A stretch of DNA of 64,000 bases from DATKJS01 sp964551995 (GTDB taxonomy: Bacteria; Acidobacteriota; Aminicenantia; Aminicenantales; Saccharicenantaceae): positions 1 to 64,000 of the forward strand of contig CAZKFD010000012.1 of assembly GCA_964551995.1 (NCBI GenBank), read 5' to 3'. The notes below the pieces were generated by a model. It saw only the letters and a program-made list of their open reading frames with translations, searched no databases and was not told the DNA's origin. Position numbers and translations under genes: made by a program. Of this stretch, positions 52,186 through 61,036 are shown piece by piece; within the stretch, counting starts at the first letter, position 1, and every line of letters starts with the position of its first letter.

Positions 52186-52229
52186 GCCTTAACTCCCTCT
52201 TTTCGGCCACGAAAACGAGGACTTAAGGC
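52186..52229 (-). terminator. Long hairpin after unknown secreted-protein gene
   Basis: GCCTTAA (52186-52192) pairs perfectly with TTAAGGC (52223-52229), and inside it TTTTCG pairs with CGAAAA around a GCCA loop. It lies 20 bp downstream of the stop at 52249. On the minus strand it is followed by TCTTTTGG, consistent with a factor-independent terminator. Confidence 0.55.
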
Positions 52230-52248
52230 CGGCAGGGCGGAAATCTCG

Positions 52249-54039
52249 TCAAGCCGCGGGATGCAGCCGCCTTTTGAACCAGACCCTCATGGCCCTCATG
52301 CGCGTGAGCTGATAGGCGGGAGCCCTCCGCCTGCATGTCGCCATCTCCGCGCTCCCTTCCGGCGCCCCCCAGCGGATCTCCGGGCCGTCGTTCGGGTTGT
52401 AGCCCATCTCGAACGCTCCCTCGCGGCCGAGCACGTCCGTGAGAGTCAGGACCTGCAGCGACCCGTCTGACCGCGTGTACGTGATGGACATCTCGGCCGC
52501 CCACTTCTTCTCGAGCGCCGCCATTTCCCGGACGACGGCGTCGGCCGGCCTGCGCGCCGGGATCCCGAAGGCCTCCGGGTTCGCGGCCACCTTTTCGGGA
52601 AAGCCCAGGATCGTGTCCATCGCGATGAGCAGGCGCAGGTCCCGATTCGGCGTCGAATAGTCCTCCCAGGGGCCGGTCGTCTGGAAGACGGCCTCGCCGC
52701 CGGCCGGCATGGGAATGACGACGCCGGGACGCGACTTCATGTATTCCTCCCCCTTGGCCACGGACTCAACCCGGACGAGCAGCTGTTCGTGGAAGGCCCG
52801 AAACAGGTCGTGGAAAGCGCTCTCAGCGTCGAGCGGCTCCGGGTTGATGAGCTTTTCCATGACCGCGTAAAACGCGTCGCTCGCCATGTGTTCCTGCTCG
52901 AGGGAGAAGTTCCCATAGTCGGGACTCGCGGCGATCTCGCGGTTCGCGAGGAGCCGCGGCCGTCCGCCGTCGAGGACGATCGGACGGAAGGCCTTGAACC
53001 CGGGCTCGCCGACGACCTCCTGGGTGTTGAAGAGGAAGTTCCCGCGCCAGAAGCGCTTGATGCCGATCGTGCCGTCGGGCTGGGCGTCGACGGCGAGGAG
53101 CAGCCCGGGGCGCTTGCCCGACTGCGGCACCCAGCGCACGATGGTCAGGGTGTGGCCGTAGGGGTCGGCGAAGACCGAACCCGGCCGGAGGTCCCTCCGG
53201 GTCAGGGGGAGCGGGTAATAATCGGACGTGTCGTCCGCGAACTTCGTGCGGCCGTTGCCGGCGTGGACGGTGTCCTTGAGGATCGGCATCAGCCGGGCGA
53301 ACGCCTGGGCCGTGTTGGCCCCGCCCAGGTTCATGGCATCGTTCGTCCACAACTTCAGGACGTGCGGGGCGGCCTCGAGCGTCCCCCAGGTGCAGCTGTG
53401 GAAGCCGAACGGCAGGCCCGCCTTCCAGGCGAAGTAGGCCCTGAGGAAAAACGGGTTGTCGGCGCAGTCGGGAGTCATCTCGATCGCGTTCGGTCCCGCG
53501 CCGTCGTCCTCCCCGAGCCCCAGGCTGTCGAAGAAGATGTTCCTCGCGGCGTCGCGCACGACCTCATGGAGCGCGTTCCAGGAGGTCCGCTCGTCGGCGT
53601 CCTCGAAAAGCGCGTCCAGCCAGGCCGAATAGAGGTTTTCCGAGTCCCTCGTCCAGCCGGCCGCGCTCTCCCAGACGCCCGCCGCGGCTCTCCAGGCCGA
53701 GCCGGGCAAGGGGACGTCCACGGCACCGCGCCCGACGGTCCGCCCCGCATCCCTCACGGCGACGGCATATCGTCCCGGCGGAAGGCGCCGGAACTCCGCG
53801 CACAGCCAGAACGGCGGCCCCCCTCCCCTCCTCGTTCTCTCCGGCCGGAGCGTCCCCTCCGGCCCGCCCAGCAAGATCTCGGCGTCGCGGGGGGCCGTCT
53901 CGAAAGCCGCCAGCACGCGAAGGGAATCGCCCGGCTTGATGACTCGGGGAGAAACGAGAAGGCCGACGGACGGGGAGCGCTCATCCCCGCCCGCCGCTGC
54001 GACGGTGCGGTCACCCGGTCGGGCGGCGGACGATGTCAC
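52249..54039 (-). CDS. Uncharacterised exported protein, start uncertain
   Basis: This protein of 596 or more residues is not a family I can name. A beta-rich segment (~20-125) precedes a mainly helical domain. DCADNPFFLRAYFAWKAGLPFGFHSCTWG and later DPYGHTLTIVRW give a Cys and a His in an order reminiscent of transglutaminase or NlpC-type papain folds, but this is only a suggestion. The nominal start is GTG 54039. The frame just upstream encodes an excellent signal peptide (RRFALGGAGLALLLIIGV), yet no ATG, GTG or TTG exists between the in-frame stop at 54154 and that GTG. It follows the beta-barrel gene and may be co-transcribed with it. Confidence 0.68.
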   Translation of the reverse strand: MTSSAARPGDRTVAAAGGDERSPSVGLLVSPRVIKPGDSLRVLAAFETAPRDAEILLGGPEGTLRPERTRRGGGPPFWLCAEFRRLPPGRYAVAVRDAGRTVGRGAVDVPLPGSAWRAAAGVWESAAGWTRDSENLYSAWLDALFEDADERTSWNALHEVVRDAARNIFFDSLGLGEDDGAGPNAIEMTPDCADNPFFLRAYFAWKAGLPFGFHSCTWGTLEAAPHVLKLWTNDAMNLGGANTAQAFARLMPILKDTVHAGNGRTKFADDTSDYYPLPLTRRDLRPGSVFADPYGHTLTIVRWVPQSGKRPGLLLAVDAQPDGTIGIKRFWRGNFLFNTQEVVGEPGFKAFRPIVLDGGRPRLLANREIAASPDYGNFSLEQEHMASDAFYAVMEKLINPEPLDAESAFHDLFRAFHEQLLVRVESVAKGEEYMKSRPGVVIPMPAGGEAVFQTTGPWEDYSTPNRDLRLLIAMDTILGFPEKVAANPEAFGIPARRPADAVVREMAALEKKWAAEMSITYTRSDGSLQVLTLTDVLGREGAFEMGYNPNDGPEIRWGAPEGSAEMATCRRRAPAYQLTRMRAMRVWFKRRLHPAA

Positions 54040-54153
54040 CCCGATTATAAGAAGGAGCGCCAGCCCGGCCCCTCCAAGCGCGAATCTTCGCGGCCGGAGG
54101 GAACTGGCGCCGTCCTTTGGGAGCGGAGAGTCCGTGGGTTTCCCGCCTTCGCC

Positions 54154-54624
54154 TCAGAAATAATAACGGAACCCCATGCCTCCGCCGATGGCGGCTTCCG
54201 TGGACGGGACGATGTCAAGCATGGGGGCGACCTCGAAGAACAACTCGATCGGAACGCCCTCGAACTCGTAGGCGATCCCGATCGGGACGCGGAAACTCAC
54301 GCGCGCCTTTTCGGTGTCGGTGGCGGTCTTGAAGCGCCCGCCGAACCCGTAAAAGAGGGCCACCCGGCCCCGGTCCACATGAAAAAGCTGGAAGCTGTGG
54401 AAGAGCAAATCGGCGTGGACCTCGAAGGAGCCGCCGTTGACGAAGGACCAAGCGGCAGCGCCGTCAAGAGCGATGGTGCTCGTCGTCCAGTATTTCAGGC
54501 TCAGGCCGGTCGGCTCGCCGAAGATCAGCCCGATCCCCGTGTTGCCTCCCTGGTGGCCGGTCTGCGCGTAAGACATCCCGGCGACGGCCGTCAGGAGGAT
54601 CATGAGGAAGGTCAGCTTTTTCAT
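54154..54624 (-). CDS. Outer-membrane beta-barrel-like protein
   Basis: This 156-residue protein has a signal peptide (1-20, ending SYAQ). The rest is alternating hydrophobic beta strands with many Gly and aromatic residues and ends in phenylalanine (GFRYYF), the usual C-terminal signal for outer-membrane insertion. It predicts a small eight-stranded barrel. The function is unknown. ATG 54624 has AAGGAG 8 nt upstream; the open frame beyond has no ribosome site. It is divergent from the second radical SAM gene. Confidence 0.75.
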   Translation of the reverse strand: MKKLTFLMILLTAVAGMSYAQTGHQGGNTGIGLIFGEPTGLSLKYWTTSTIALDGAAAWSFVNGGSFEVHADLLFHSFQLFHVDRGRVALFYGFGGRFKTATDTEKARVSFRVPIGIAYEFEGVPIELFFEVAPMLDIVPSTEAAIGGGMGFRYYF

Positions 54625-54682
54625 AAACCGTACTCCTTGTCGAAATTCTTTTCCGTACAGGATCGTTCTCTCCGTGTTTTGA

Positions 54683-54711
54683 AAAATAGCAGAAAAGGCG
54701 CCAAATCTCAA
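54683..54711 (-). promoter_or_regulatory. Promoter of beta-barrel gene
   Basis: On the minus strand: TTGAGA (54711-54706), 17-bp spacer, TATTTT (54688-54683). The leader is about 52 nt. Confidence 0.55.
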
Positions 54712-54737
54712 GTTCGGCCTTCCGGGACAATCCCGCT

Positions 54738-54767
54738 TTGATTTTTTTCTCCCTCCCATGCTATCAT
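54738..54767 (+). promoter_or_regulatory. Promoter of second radical SAM gene
   Basis: TTGATT (54738-54743), 18-bp spacer, TATCAT (54762-54767). It is divergent from the beta-barrel promoter. The leader is about 45 nt and shows no structure comparable to that at 4.8 kb. Confidence 0.55.
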
Positions 54768-54818
54768 AGCCAGGGGCGTGGAGAATGATCATGTCGAAGT
54801 TATGCAGGGGTATCTAGG

Positions 54819-56363
54819 ATGTCGCAAAACGGCGAGAGCCTTCCTCTCAAAGTCGAGAGTTATACCCATCCGCCGGAGCCGACGCGGCTCGACATCAGGA
54901 AGGTCCTCGGGTCGGTCGCCCTGACCTCGATCTCGGGGCTGGCGCCGGGCCTCACCAGGATCGGCTTCATCCGCAGGCCGCTGGCCCGGTCCCTGGAGAA
55001 GCATGTCCGGGAGAGCAGCCTGCGCGTCGCGGAAACGGGGAAGAAGCTGCCCCGGGTCGTCGAGGACAGGATGCAGATCGCCGTGACCATCCTCCGCACG
55101 ATCGAGAAGGCCGTCGCCGAGAGGCGGATCAGCCGGTCGTCCATCCAGCGGCTGCTCAAGAACCTGGCTCACGACGCCCTCATGCACAAGGGCCAGCCGT
55201 CGGTCCGGGAGCAGTTCCGTCAGAGCATGAAGCTCAACCCGCCCGAGGTCCTGCTCATCAGCCCGACGAAGGTGTGCAACCTCCGCTGCAAGGGATGTTA
55301 CGCCGATTCGACCTCCGCCCTGGAAAAGCTGAGCTGGCCCGTTCTGGACCGAGTGGTCTCGGAGGTCCACGACCTCTGGGGAGGCCGGTTCATCGTCTTC
55401 AGCGGCGGCGAGCCGCTGATGTACCGGGACGCGGGCCACGGGGTCCTGGACCTGGCCGAGAAGCACCCGGACGTCTATTTCATGATGTATACGAACGGGA
55501 CGCTCATCAACGACGCAACCGCCCGCCGGATGGCCAAGCTGGGGAACGTCATGCCCGCGGTCTCCATCGAGGGCCTCCGCGAGCGGACCGACGAGCGGCG
55601 CGGCGCGGGCGTCTTCGACAAGATCGTCGAGGCCATGGGGCGGCTGCGGCGCGAGAAGGTCTTCTTCGGCGTGTCCATGACGGTCACCAAGGACAACGCC
55701 GAGGAGTCGCTCTCGGACAAGGTCATCGACTTCTATTTCCGGGAGATGGGGGCCCTCTTCGCCTGGGTCTTCCACTACATGCCCATCGGCCGGGCCATCA
55801 CCCTCGAGCTCATGCCGACGCCCGAGCAGCGCGTCTGGCTCTACAAGCGCTCGCTCGAGCTCATCAAGGACCGCCGGCTGTTCATCGCCGATTTCTGGAA
55901 CGGGGGGACGGCGGCCCAGGGCTGCATCGCCGCGGGACGGTCGGGCGGATACATGGTCGTCTGCTGGAACGGGGACGTCATCCCCTGCGTCTTCATGCCG
56001 TATTCGCCGGTCAACGTCAACGACGCCTACGCCCAGGGGAAGAATCTCGTGGACATCTGGGCGAATCCCTTCTTCGCGAACCTCCGCAGCTGGCAGCACT
56101 CCTACGGCTACGACAAGGACTACGACCAGAAAGGCGAAATCCGGAACTGGATCATGCCCTGCCCTATCCGCGACCATTACGCCGAGTTCCATCCGTGGAT
56201 CGAAAAGTACGGCCTCAAGCCCCTCGACGAGAGTGCGGCGGAGGCCGCCGCCGATCCGGAATACCGGGAAGGCATGATCCGGTACAACAAGGCCGTGGCG
56301 GAACTCCTCGACCCGATCTGGGAGGGCGAGTACCGCGACGCAAACTACAAACTTTCTCATTGA
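54819..56363 (+). CDS. Radical SAM protein with SPASM-like C-terminal cysteines (paralogue 2)
   Basis: This 514-residue protein has the same layout as the protein at 4929-6413: helical N-terminus (~1-140), CNLRCKGC (Cys153, Cys157, Cys160), GGEPLMYRD, YFMMYTNGTLI, PAVSIEG, YMPIGRA, then CIAAGRSGGY (Cys369), PCVFMPY (Cys390) and MPCPIRDHY (Cys448). The auxiliary cysteine spacing (21 and 58 residues) nearly equals that of the paralogue (21 and 56). The N-terminus of roughly 100 residues differs more. The substrate is unknown. ATG 54819 has AGGGG 8 nt upstream. The DUF3108 gene follows after 10 bp, so the two may act together on envelope material. Confidence 0.85.
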   Translation: MSQNGESLPLKVESYTHPPEPTRLDIRKVLGSVALTSISGLAPGLTRIGFIRRPLARSLEKHVRESSLRVAETGKKLPRVVEDRMQIAVTILRTIEKAVAERRISRSSIQRLLKNLAHDALMHKGQPSVREQFRQSMKLNPPEVLLISPTKVCNLRCKGCYADSTSALEKLSWPVLDRVVSEVHDLWGGRFIVFSGGEPLMYRDAGHGVLDLAEKHPDVYFMMYTNGTLINDATARRMAKLGNVMPAVSIEGLRERTDERRGAGVFDKIVEAMGRLRREKVFFGVSMTVTKDNAEESLSDKVIDFYFREMGALFAWVFHYMPIGRAITLELMPTPEQRVWLYKRSLELIKDRRLFIADFWNGGTAAQGCIAAGRSGGYMVVCWNGDVIPCVFMPYSPVNVNDAYAQGKNLVDIWANPFFANLRSWQHSYGYDKDYDQKGEIRNWIMPCPIRDHYAEFHPWIEKYGLKPLDESAAEAAADPEYREGMIRYNKAVAELLDPIWEGEYRDANYKLSH

Positions 56364-56373
56364 CGAGGTCGTG

Positions 56374-57264
56374 ATGCGTTCGAAACTCCGAAGGGACGGG
56401 CTTGGCCTGCGGCGGGCCTTCGCGGCCGCGGCGGGCTCTCTCTTCGTCCTGGCCCTCTTCGCGGCCGGACCCGCGCCCCGGCAGGAAACGCCAGCCGGGC
56501 AGGCGCGGGAGGCGGCCGGGGGGCAGGTCATCGATCTCTGGACCGGCGGGTACGACATCACGGCCCACTTCTTATTCTTCAACCTCGGCAGCGTCGGCAC
56601 GATGAGCATCGAAGCGGACATCAAGCGGGACGGCAACGTCCTCAAGAAATACCTGAGCCTCAAGGGCGACGTCAACAAGGAGCACGCCCAGAGATACGAC
56701 TACCACGGCGAGTTCATCACCCGGACCGTGCTGCCGCTGAAGCCCGACGGGACGGTCGACGAGGAGGCCGTGAAGTCCTTCCAGGGCTACGAGAAGAACT
56801 CCTCGGGGTTCCTGAAGCTGAACAAAAAATACGAGGCGGAAAAGATCACCTTCCTGCCGGGCCGGGCCGTCGCCACGCGCGAGGACGGCAGCGAGAAGAC
56901 CGTCGAGGGCGATTACGCCAGCATCATGTCGCCGCTCGACTACCTGATGGACCACGAGATCAAGGTCGGCAAGACCATCGAGCTGCCCTACGTCCTCAAC
57001 GGCGCCCCGCACGTCTTCCGGTGCGAGGTGAAGAAGCTCGAGTTCATGGACGATTTCAAGTCGCGGGCCTACCAGATCGACATCTCGTCCTACGACAAGA
57101 CCGGCGCCGAGGACGCGACGAGCAAGGACGTGTGGAAGAAAAAGGGGAACGTGCGCGTCTGGTTCTGCAAAGAGGGGCCCTACCGGAACCGGATGCTCCG
57201 GATGAGAATCAAGTTCCGCTGGTACTTGTGGCTCAACATGGAGCTCGAGCACCCCGCCAAGTGA
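56374..57264 (+). CDS. Secreted DUF3108-like protein
   Basis: This ~296-residue protein has a signal peptide (~10-32). The mature part is a beta-rich DUF3108 type: YDITAHFLFFNLGSVGTMSIEAD, a central segment with KSFQGYEKN, ASIMSPLDYLMDHEIKVGKTIELPY, and a C-terminal WFCKEGPYRNRMLRM. DUF3108 proteins are periplasmic and of unknown function. ATG 56374 (or GTG 56371) follows GAGG. It starts 10 bp after the radical SAM stop and is therefore probably in one transcript with it. No conserved cysteine-rich substrate motif is seen. Confidence 0.75.
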   Translation: MRSKLRRDGLGLRRAFAAAAGSLFVLALFAAGPAPRQETPAGQAREAAGGQVIDLWTGGYDITAHFLFFNLGSVGTMSIEADIKRDGNVLKKYLSLKGDVNKEHAQRYDYHGEFITRTVLPLKPDGTVDEEAVKSFQGYEKNSSGFLKLNKKYEAEKITFLPGRAVATREDGSEKTVEGDYASIMSPLDYLMDHEIKVGKTIELPYVLNGAPHVFRCEVKKLEFMDDFKSRAYQIDISSYDKTGAEDATSKDVWKKKGNVRVWFCKEGPYRNRMLRMRIKFRWYLWLNMELEHPAK

Positions 57265-57639
57265 ACTGTTCGAACGTCGGACGGGTCCTGTCCCGGTGCG
57301 TTCCCAGGTGAGGTGGCGCCAAGGCCGTCCTCATCCCCCGGCCCCGGGAACCTGTCCCGGTCCCCCCGTCGCAAAGGCCGACGGGACCCCATCCAAACGG
57401 AGGCTTACGGACGGCCTCGGCTCCACCAGCAGGGAGCGGGGCTTCCGAAGAGACCATGAAAAGTGACGCGGATCGACTCGAAGCCACACTTCTGCTAAAT
57501 TTCTGAAACAGGTTTGTTCGTTTTTATGGGGCTTGGTACGGCTAAACCGCTGCATCACGCTCCGGCCGTTCCCCTCGGCCCATGCAGCGCACCGCTCCGC
57601 CAACAGGGAGCTGCAAAGAGCGGGCAGGTCTCCCGTGCG
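57265..57639. other. Gene-free interval with REP-like repeats
   Basis: No gene is supported in this 375-bp interval between two convergent genes. CCTGTCCCGGT occurs at 57287-57297 and again at 57351-57361. The second copy is part of a perfect hairpin CCGGGA / TCCCGG with a 5-nt loop (57344-57360). Such GTCCC-type palindromes are common near REP-associated transposase relics. The short open frames here lack ribosome sites and recognisable motifs. Confidence 0.4.
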
Positions 57640-60600
57640 CTATTTAGCCTCCGCCGCCGGCTTGGGCGCTCCGACGTCGAGGCTGCGGTAGTTCAGCGCG
57701 GCGTTGAAGAGCAGCTCGAAGCTCCCGAAGGTCTCGTAGCGCCACATGGGGTTGAAGGCGAAGTAGACGACGTGCCCCTTCCCCACAGTGACGTCGACCA
57801 CGGCCGGCTTCGTGGCCAGCTCCTGACCGCCCTCGAGAAGGCCCGAAACGAGCAGGTTGTCGGCCGTGTCGAAGCGCATGATCGTCCGGACCTTGTTGAG
57901 GTCGGGCGGCATGTAGAGGCTGATGAGGTCCTTATATTCCGCCGGGATGCCGCCCCCGCCGCCCGGCGTCTTCTCGACGCTCGGAACGCGGCCCTGGACG
58001 ACGTCGGCGTCCTTGGCCCCGCCGCGTCCGGAGGGGCGCCCGGACGGTCCGCCCCCGCCGCCCATGAGCTCGCCGATGTCCGCGCCGATGAGCGCCTTCA
58101 TGCCCGTCTCGAGCACCGGGCCCCAGCTGAAGTACACGCCCAGGTTCCGCCCGTAGCCGTATCCGATCGGGCTGAGGAGGTCCGACAGGTTCGCGCTCAG
58201 GACCGCGCCGGCGACCTTGAGCTTCTCGGGCTCGGCCACGGCGACGCTCTCGACGATGCCGTAGCTCGACGGGAGCTCGGCCATCGAGGCGATCGGCACG
58301 AACAGGCCGCCCTCCTCGATGAACCGCTTGAGGTGGAGGACGCCGGCGAGCTCGATGCCGCCGCGGATGTCCGCGCGCCCGTCGGGCGTGCCGATGTTGG
58401 GGTACCTCTCGGTCTTCATCCAGGGGACCGGCTCGCCCCCGTCGAGGCCGTTGACGACCCTCTGGATGTGCCCGAACATGGCTGCCGGCGGGAAGATGAT
58501 GACGTCGTATTTCGCCCGGAGGTCGGCGTTGTCCCGGATCTCCTGGACGGGGATGTAGGCATACGGGATGTCCAGCCGGTCGAAGGTCAGCCGGAACCAG
58601 CCCTCGTCCTGGGTGTTCATCCACGAGTGCAGGATGGCGATCCGCGGCGCGGCGAGCTCGTGGGTCGCGCCCTTCGGCAGGGAAGGAAGCCCGTAGGCCG
58701 TGAGGCCCAGGTCGGCGCAGGCCCGGTCCAGGCGCGCCTCGAGGTCGGCCGGGTTCCCGTCCCTCGGGATGAGGAAGCTCCCGGCGGCGAAGCGGACATC
58801 GCCCTGGTTGAAGCCGTCCTCGGCGGCCAGCATCCGCACGTCCTTGAGCCGGTAGCGGAAGGTCATGAGCTCGGGCTCGGCGGCGTTGGCCACGGCGAAG
58901 GCGACGGCCTTCTGCGCGCCCTCAACACGGCCCGCGATCGTCACATCCTTGTTGAGGAGCCTCATCGGCGCGTCCAGGATCTTGGTGTCGGTGACCCGGA
59001 CCGTCTTGACGTTGTAGAGCGCCCCCAGGGTCCAGCCGGTGTCGTCATAGGGCTGCGGGTCGTTGGGATTGTAGTACTGGGTATCGAGGAGCATGTCGGC
59101 GCAGCGGCTGTACGGCTGGTCCATGCGGACGATGTAGCTTCCGGCCGGGAACGTGTCTTTGCCGGCGGTGACAGGCTTGTCCGCGGCCTGGACCTCGACG
59201 CCGTCCCGTCGCAGGAGATTGACGAGACGGGCCGCGGCGAGCGGCCGGTCCGTGCCGGACGGGATAACGTAGGCCACCGGGCCTTCTGTCCGGGCCTTGG
59301 CCACGGAACGCCGACCCTTGAGGAGGAACTCCTCGAGGAAGCGGGTCCTGTTCGCGGCCACGTGGCCGAAGCTCAGAAGGACGGTGCTCTGCATGATGTT
59401 CGTGTTGTCGCGGAAGGACCAGCGGACGGACTCGAACGGCGGGTTGGGACGGTACCAAGCGCGCTTGGACTCGGCGCCCACGTTCCGGACCAGCGTGTCC
59501 GCCCCCGTGCCGCCGAAGGTTTCGTAGAAGCGGCCGACGGAGTTGTGAAACAGGGCGACGTAGAAGGCGTAGTTGGCGGCCCAGCCGTCGTAGAAGCCGT
59601 GCGTCCAGACACCGGGGACGCCGCGCCGCGTCATGCCGCTGACGTCGTTGTCGGCAAGCTCCTGCCACTCGTCGATCGTGATCGGGTCGAGCCAGGCGTT
59701 GTAGGGGCCCGTCCCCGTCGAAACGTAGAGATAGGGGACGGATTCGTGGAGGTCGTGCATGATTATCGGGTGCCACTCGAAATAGGCCTGGAGCAGGTTC
59801 CGGGTGAGCTGGAGGCCGAGGCCGATGGCGTCGCGGTTGTCGTCGTGGAGGACGTATTTCCCCCAGTAGATCGGCGGCAGGGTCTTCTTGTCCTTGTTGT
59901 CCTTCTTGTAGATGTAGGAGTCGACGGCCTTGTCCCAGCCGTCAACCTCGAGGATGGGCGTCATGAGGACGACCATGTTGTCGCGGATGGACCGGATCAT
60001 GTCGGAGTCCTCTACGGCCAAGCGGTAGGCCAGCTCCATCATCATCTCGGGCGAGCCGCACTCGGTCGAGTGAAGGCCGCCGGTGAGCCAGTAGACGGGC
60101 ACGCCCTCGGCGGCCAGCCGGGCCCCCTCGCCGTCCTTGAGGCCGCGGGGGTCGGCCAGGCGCGACATGATCTCCTTGATGCGGCCGAGACGGGCCATAT
60201 TCTCGGCGGAGGAGACGGCCACGGCGATCATCTCGCGGCCCTCGTCGGTCGGCCCGATGGAAAAGACGCGGACCAGGGGCGTCGCCGCGGCCAGGGCCCG
60301 GAAGTACCTGTAGATCTCGGCGGAGTGGTCGAGGATGTCGGGCGCGCCGACGATGTGGCCGAGGACCTTGAAGGGCGTAGGCACCGTGGCGGAGGCCGGC
60401 AGGTGGTCGACGAGCTCGGTCAGGAAGAACTTCTCCGTTGTGTATTCCAGGATTTTGGCCGTGTAGTCTTTGTCGAGGATCTGGGACGGCTGCGTCGCGG
60501 GCGCCTGTTGAGCCGCCGCCTGTTGATTCGTCGCGGCGGAGGGCGGGCGCGGCGATGCGGCTTTCGATGCTGCAGCCTGCGGAGAGCCGGCCGTAAGCAA

Positions 60601-60672
60601 CACCAAGGCCAGCGGCAAGAGAACGGCGGCGCACGCGCGCCGGAAGCGGGATGAGATGCCGTGGAGAGACAT
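57640..60672 (-). CDS. Secreted M14 family zinc carboxypeptidase
   Basis: This 1010-residue exported protein has a signal peptide (~8-36). The M14 catalytic domain lies in the N-terminal third: GGLHSTECGSPE (zinc His and Glu, near 199-202), then HDLHES (near 305), where the third zinc ligand is expected. The long C-terminal region (~450-1000) includes a GATase-like Rossmann segment (PRIAILHSWMNTQDEGWFR) and glycine-rich linkers. It should release C-terminal residues from peptides or act on peptidoglycan-like amides. ATG 60672 has GAGGAGG 7 nt upstream. The promoter lies between the gene and the inverted-repeat element. Confidence 0.88.
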   Translation of the reverse strand: MSLHGISSRFRRACAAVLLPLALVLLTAGSPQAAASKAASPRPPSAATNQQAAAQQAPATQPSQILDKDYTAKILEYTTEKFFLTELVDHLPASATVPTPFKVLGHIVGAPDILDHSAEIYRYFRALAAATPLVRVFSIGPTDEGREMIAVAVSSAENMARLGRIKEIMSRLADPRGLKDGEGARLAAEGVPVYWLTGGLHSTECGSPEMMMELAYRLAVEDSDMIRSIRDNMVVLMTPILEVDGWDKAVDSYIYKKDNKDKKTLPPIYWGKYVLHDDNRDAIGLGLQLTRNLLQAYFEWHPIIMHDLHESVPYLYVSTGTGPYNAWLDPITIDEWQELADNDVSGMTRRGVPGVWTHGFYDGWAANYAFYVALFHNSVGRFYETFGGTGADTLVRNVGAESKRAWYRPNPPFESVRWSFRDNTNIMQSTVLLSFGHVAANRTRFLEEFLLKGRRSVAKARTEGPVAYVIPSGTDRPLAAARLVNLLRRDGVEVQAADKPVTAGKDTFPAGSYIVRMDQPYSRCADMLLDTQYYNPNDPQPYDDTGWTLGALYNVKTVRVTDTKILDAPMRLLNKDVTIAGRVEGAQKAVAFAVANAAEPELMTFRYRLKDVRMLAAEDGFNQGDVRFAAGSFLIPRDGNPADLEARLDRACADLGLTAYGLPSLPKGATHELAAPRIAILHSWMNTQDEGWFRLTFDRLDIPYAYIPVQEIRDNADLRAKYDVIIFPPAAMFGHIQRVVNGLDGGEPVPWMKTERYPNIGTPDGRADIRGGIELAGVLHLKRFIEEGGLFVPIASMAELPSSYGIVESVAVAEPEKLKVAGAVLSANLSDLLSPIGYGYGRNLGVYFSWGPVLETGMKALIGADIGELMGGGGGPSGRPSGRGGAKDADVVQGRVPSVEKTPGGGGGIPAEYKDLISLYMPPDLNKVRTIMRFDTADNLLVSGLLEGGQELATKPAVVDVTVGKGHVVYFAFNPMWRYETFGSFELLFNAALNYRSLDVGAPKPAAEAK

Positions 60673-60714
60673 GGACGGGCCTCCTCTTCAACGATGTTTG
60701 GAGATCGAACGGGA

Positions 60715-60745
60715 ATTATACTATTTTTCGACGATTTGAGGTCAA
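60715..60745 (-). promoter_or_regulatory. Possible promoter of M14 peptidase gene
   Basis: On the minus strand: TTGACC (60745-60740), 19-bp spacer, consensus TATAAT (60720-60715). The spacer is long. The element at 60753 begins 7 bp upstream of the -35 box. Confidence 0.5.
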
Positions 60746-60752
60746 TGTTTTA

Positions 60753-61022
60753 TTTGGGGTTGGACCATGAAAACCAATTCATAATAAATGAATTAGCCGT
60801 ATTTCTAGCGGCTTTTTTTCTTATCTTCATCCCTCCTTACGGCTGACTCGGTCTCATGAACCACCCTTCTATCCGCGCCATGATGCGCACCATAGCGTTC
60901 GATCTCGGCTCCTAAACCTTAAACTGAACGCGACCCCCGGTGGGGACCGTTAGGCAAAAAACGGCCCAACAATGTGGATAATTTATTTATTATCAGCCAG
61001 ATAATATGGTCCGACCCCGAAT
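60753..61022. mobile_element. MITE-like element with ~40-bp terminal inverted repeats
   Basis: The left end reads GGGGTTGGACCAT, 12 bases, ATAATAAATGAATTA (60756-60795). The right end, read on the minus strand, gives GGGGTCGGACCAT, 12 bases, ATAATAAATAAATTA. The two ends are thus imperfect inverted repeats with identical spacing, enclosing ~190 bp without a gene. The element is more AT-rich than its surroundings and fills the interval between the M14 gene and nrdJ. A third copy of the end is at 52119-52160. No clear target duplication is seen. It is probably a non-autonomous insertion mobilised by a transposase elsewhere; this is inference. Confidence 0.62.
60795..60819 (+). terminator. Terminator-like hairpin inside the MITE-like element
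   Basis: AGCCG (60795-60799) pairs with CGGCT (60809-60813) around a 9-nt loop and is followed by a run of Ts (60813-60819). It is a weak stem; no plus-strand gene ends just before it. Confidence 0.35.
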
Positions 61023-61036
61023 CAAACAGATCAAAA

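Noticed and set aside
57514..60654. 1046-codon open frame antisense to the M14 gene
   Set aside because: The opposite strand encodes a well-recognised carboxypeptidase with intact motifs, a good ribosome site and a promoter. The antisense frame has none of these. The frames at 60974-63193, 40817-42799 and 25672-27555 are rejected for the same reason.
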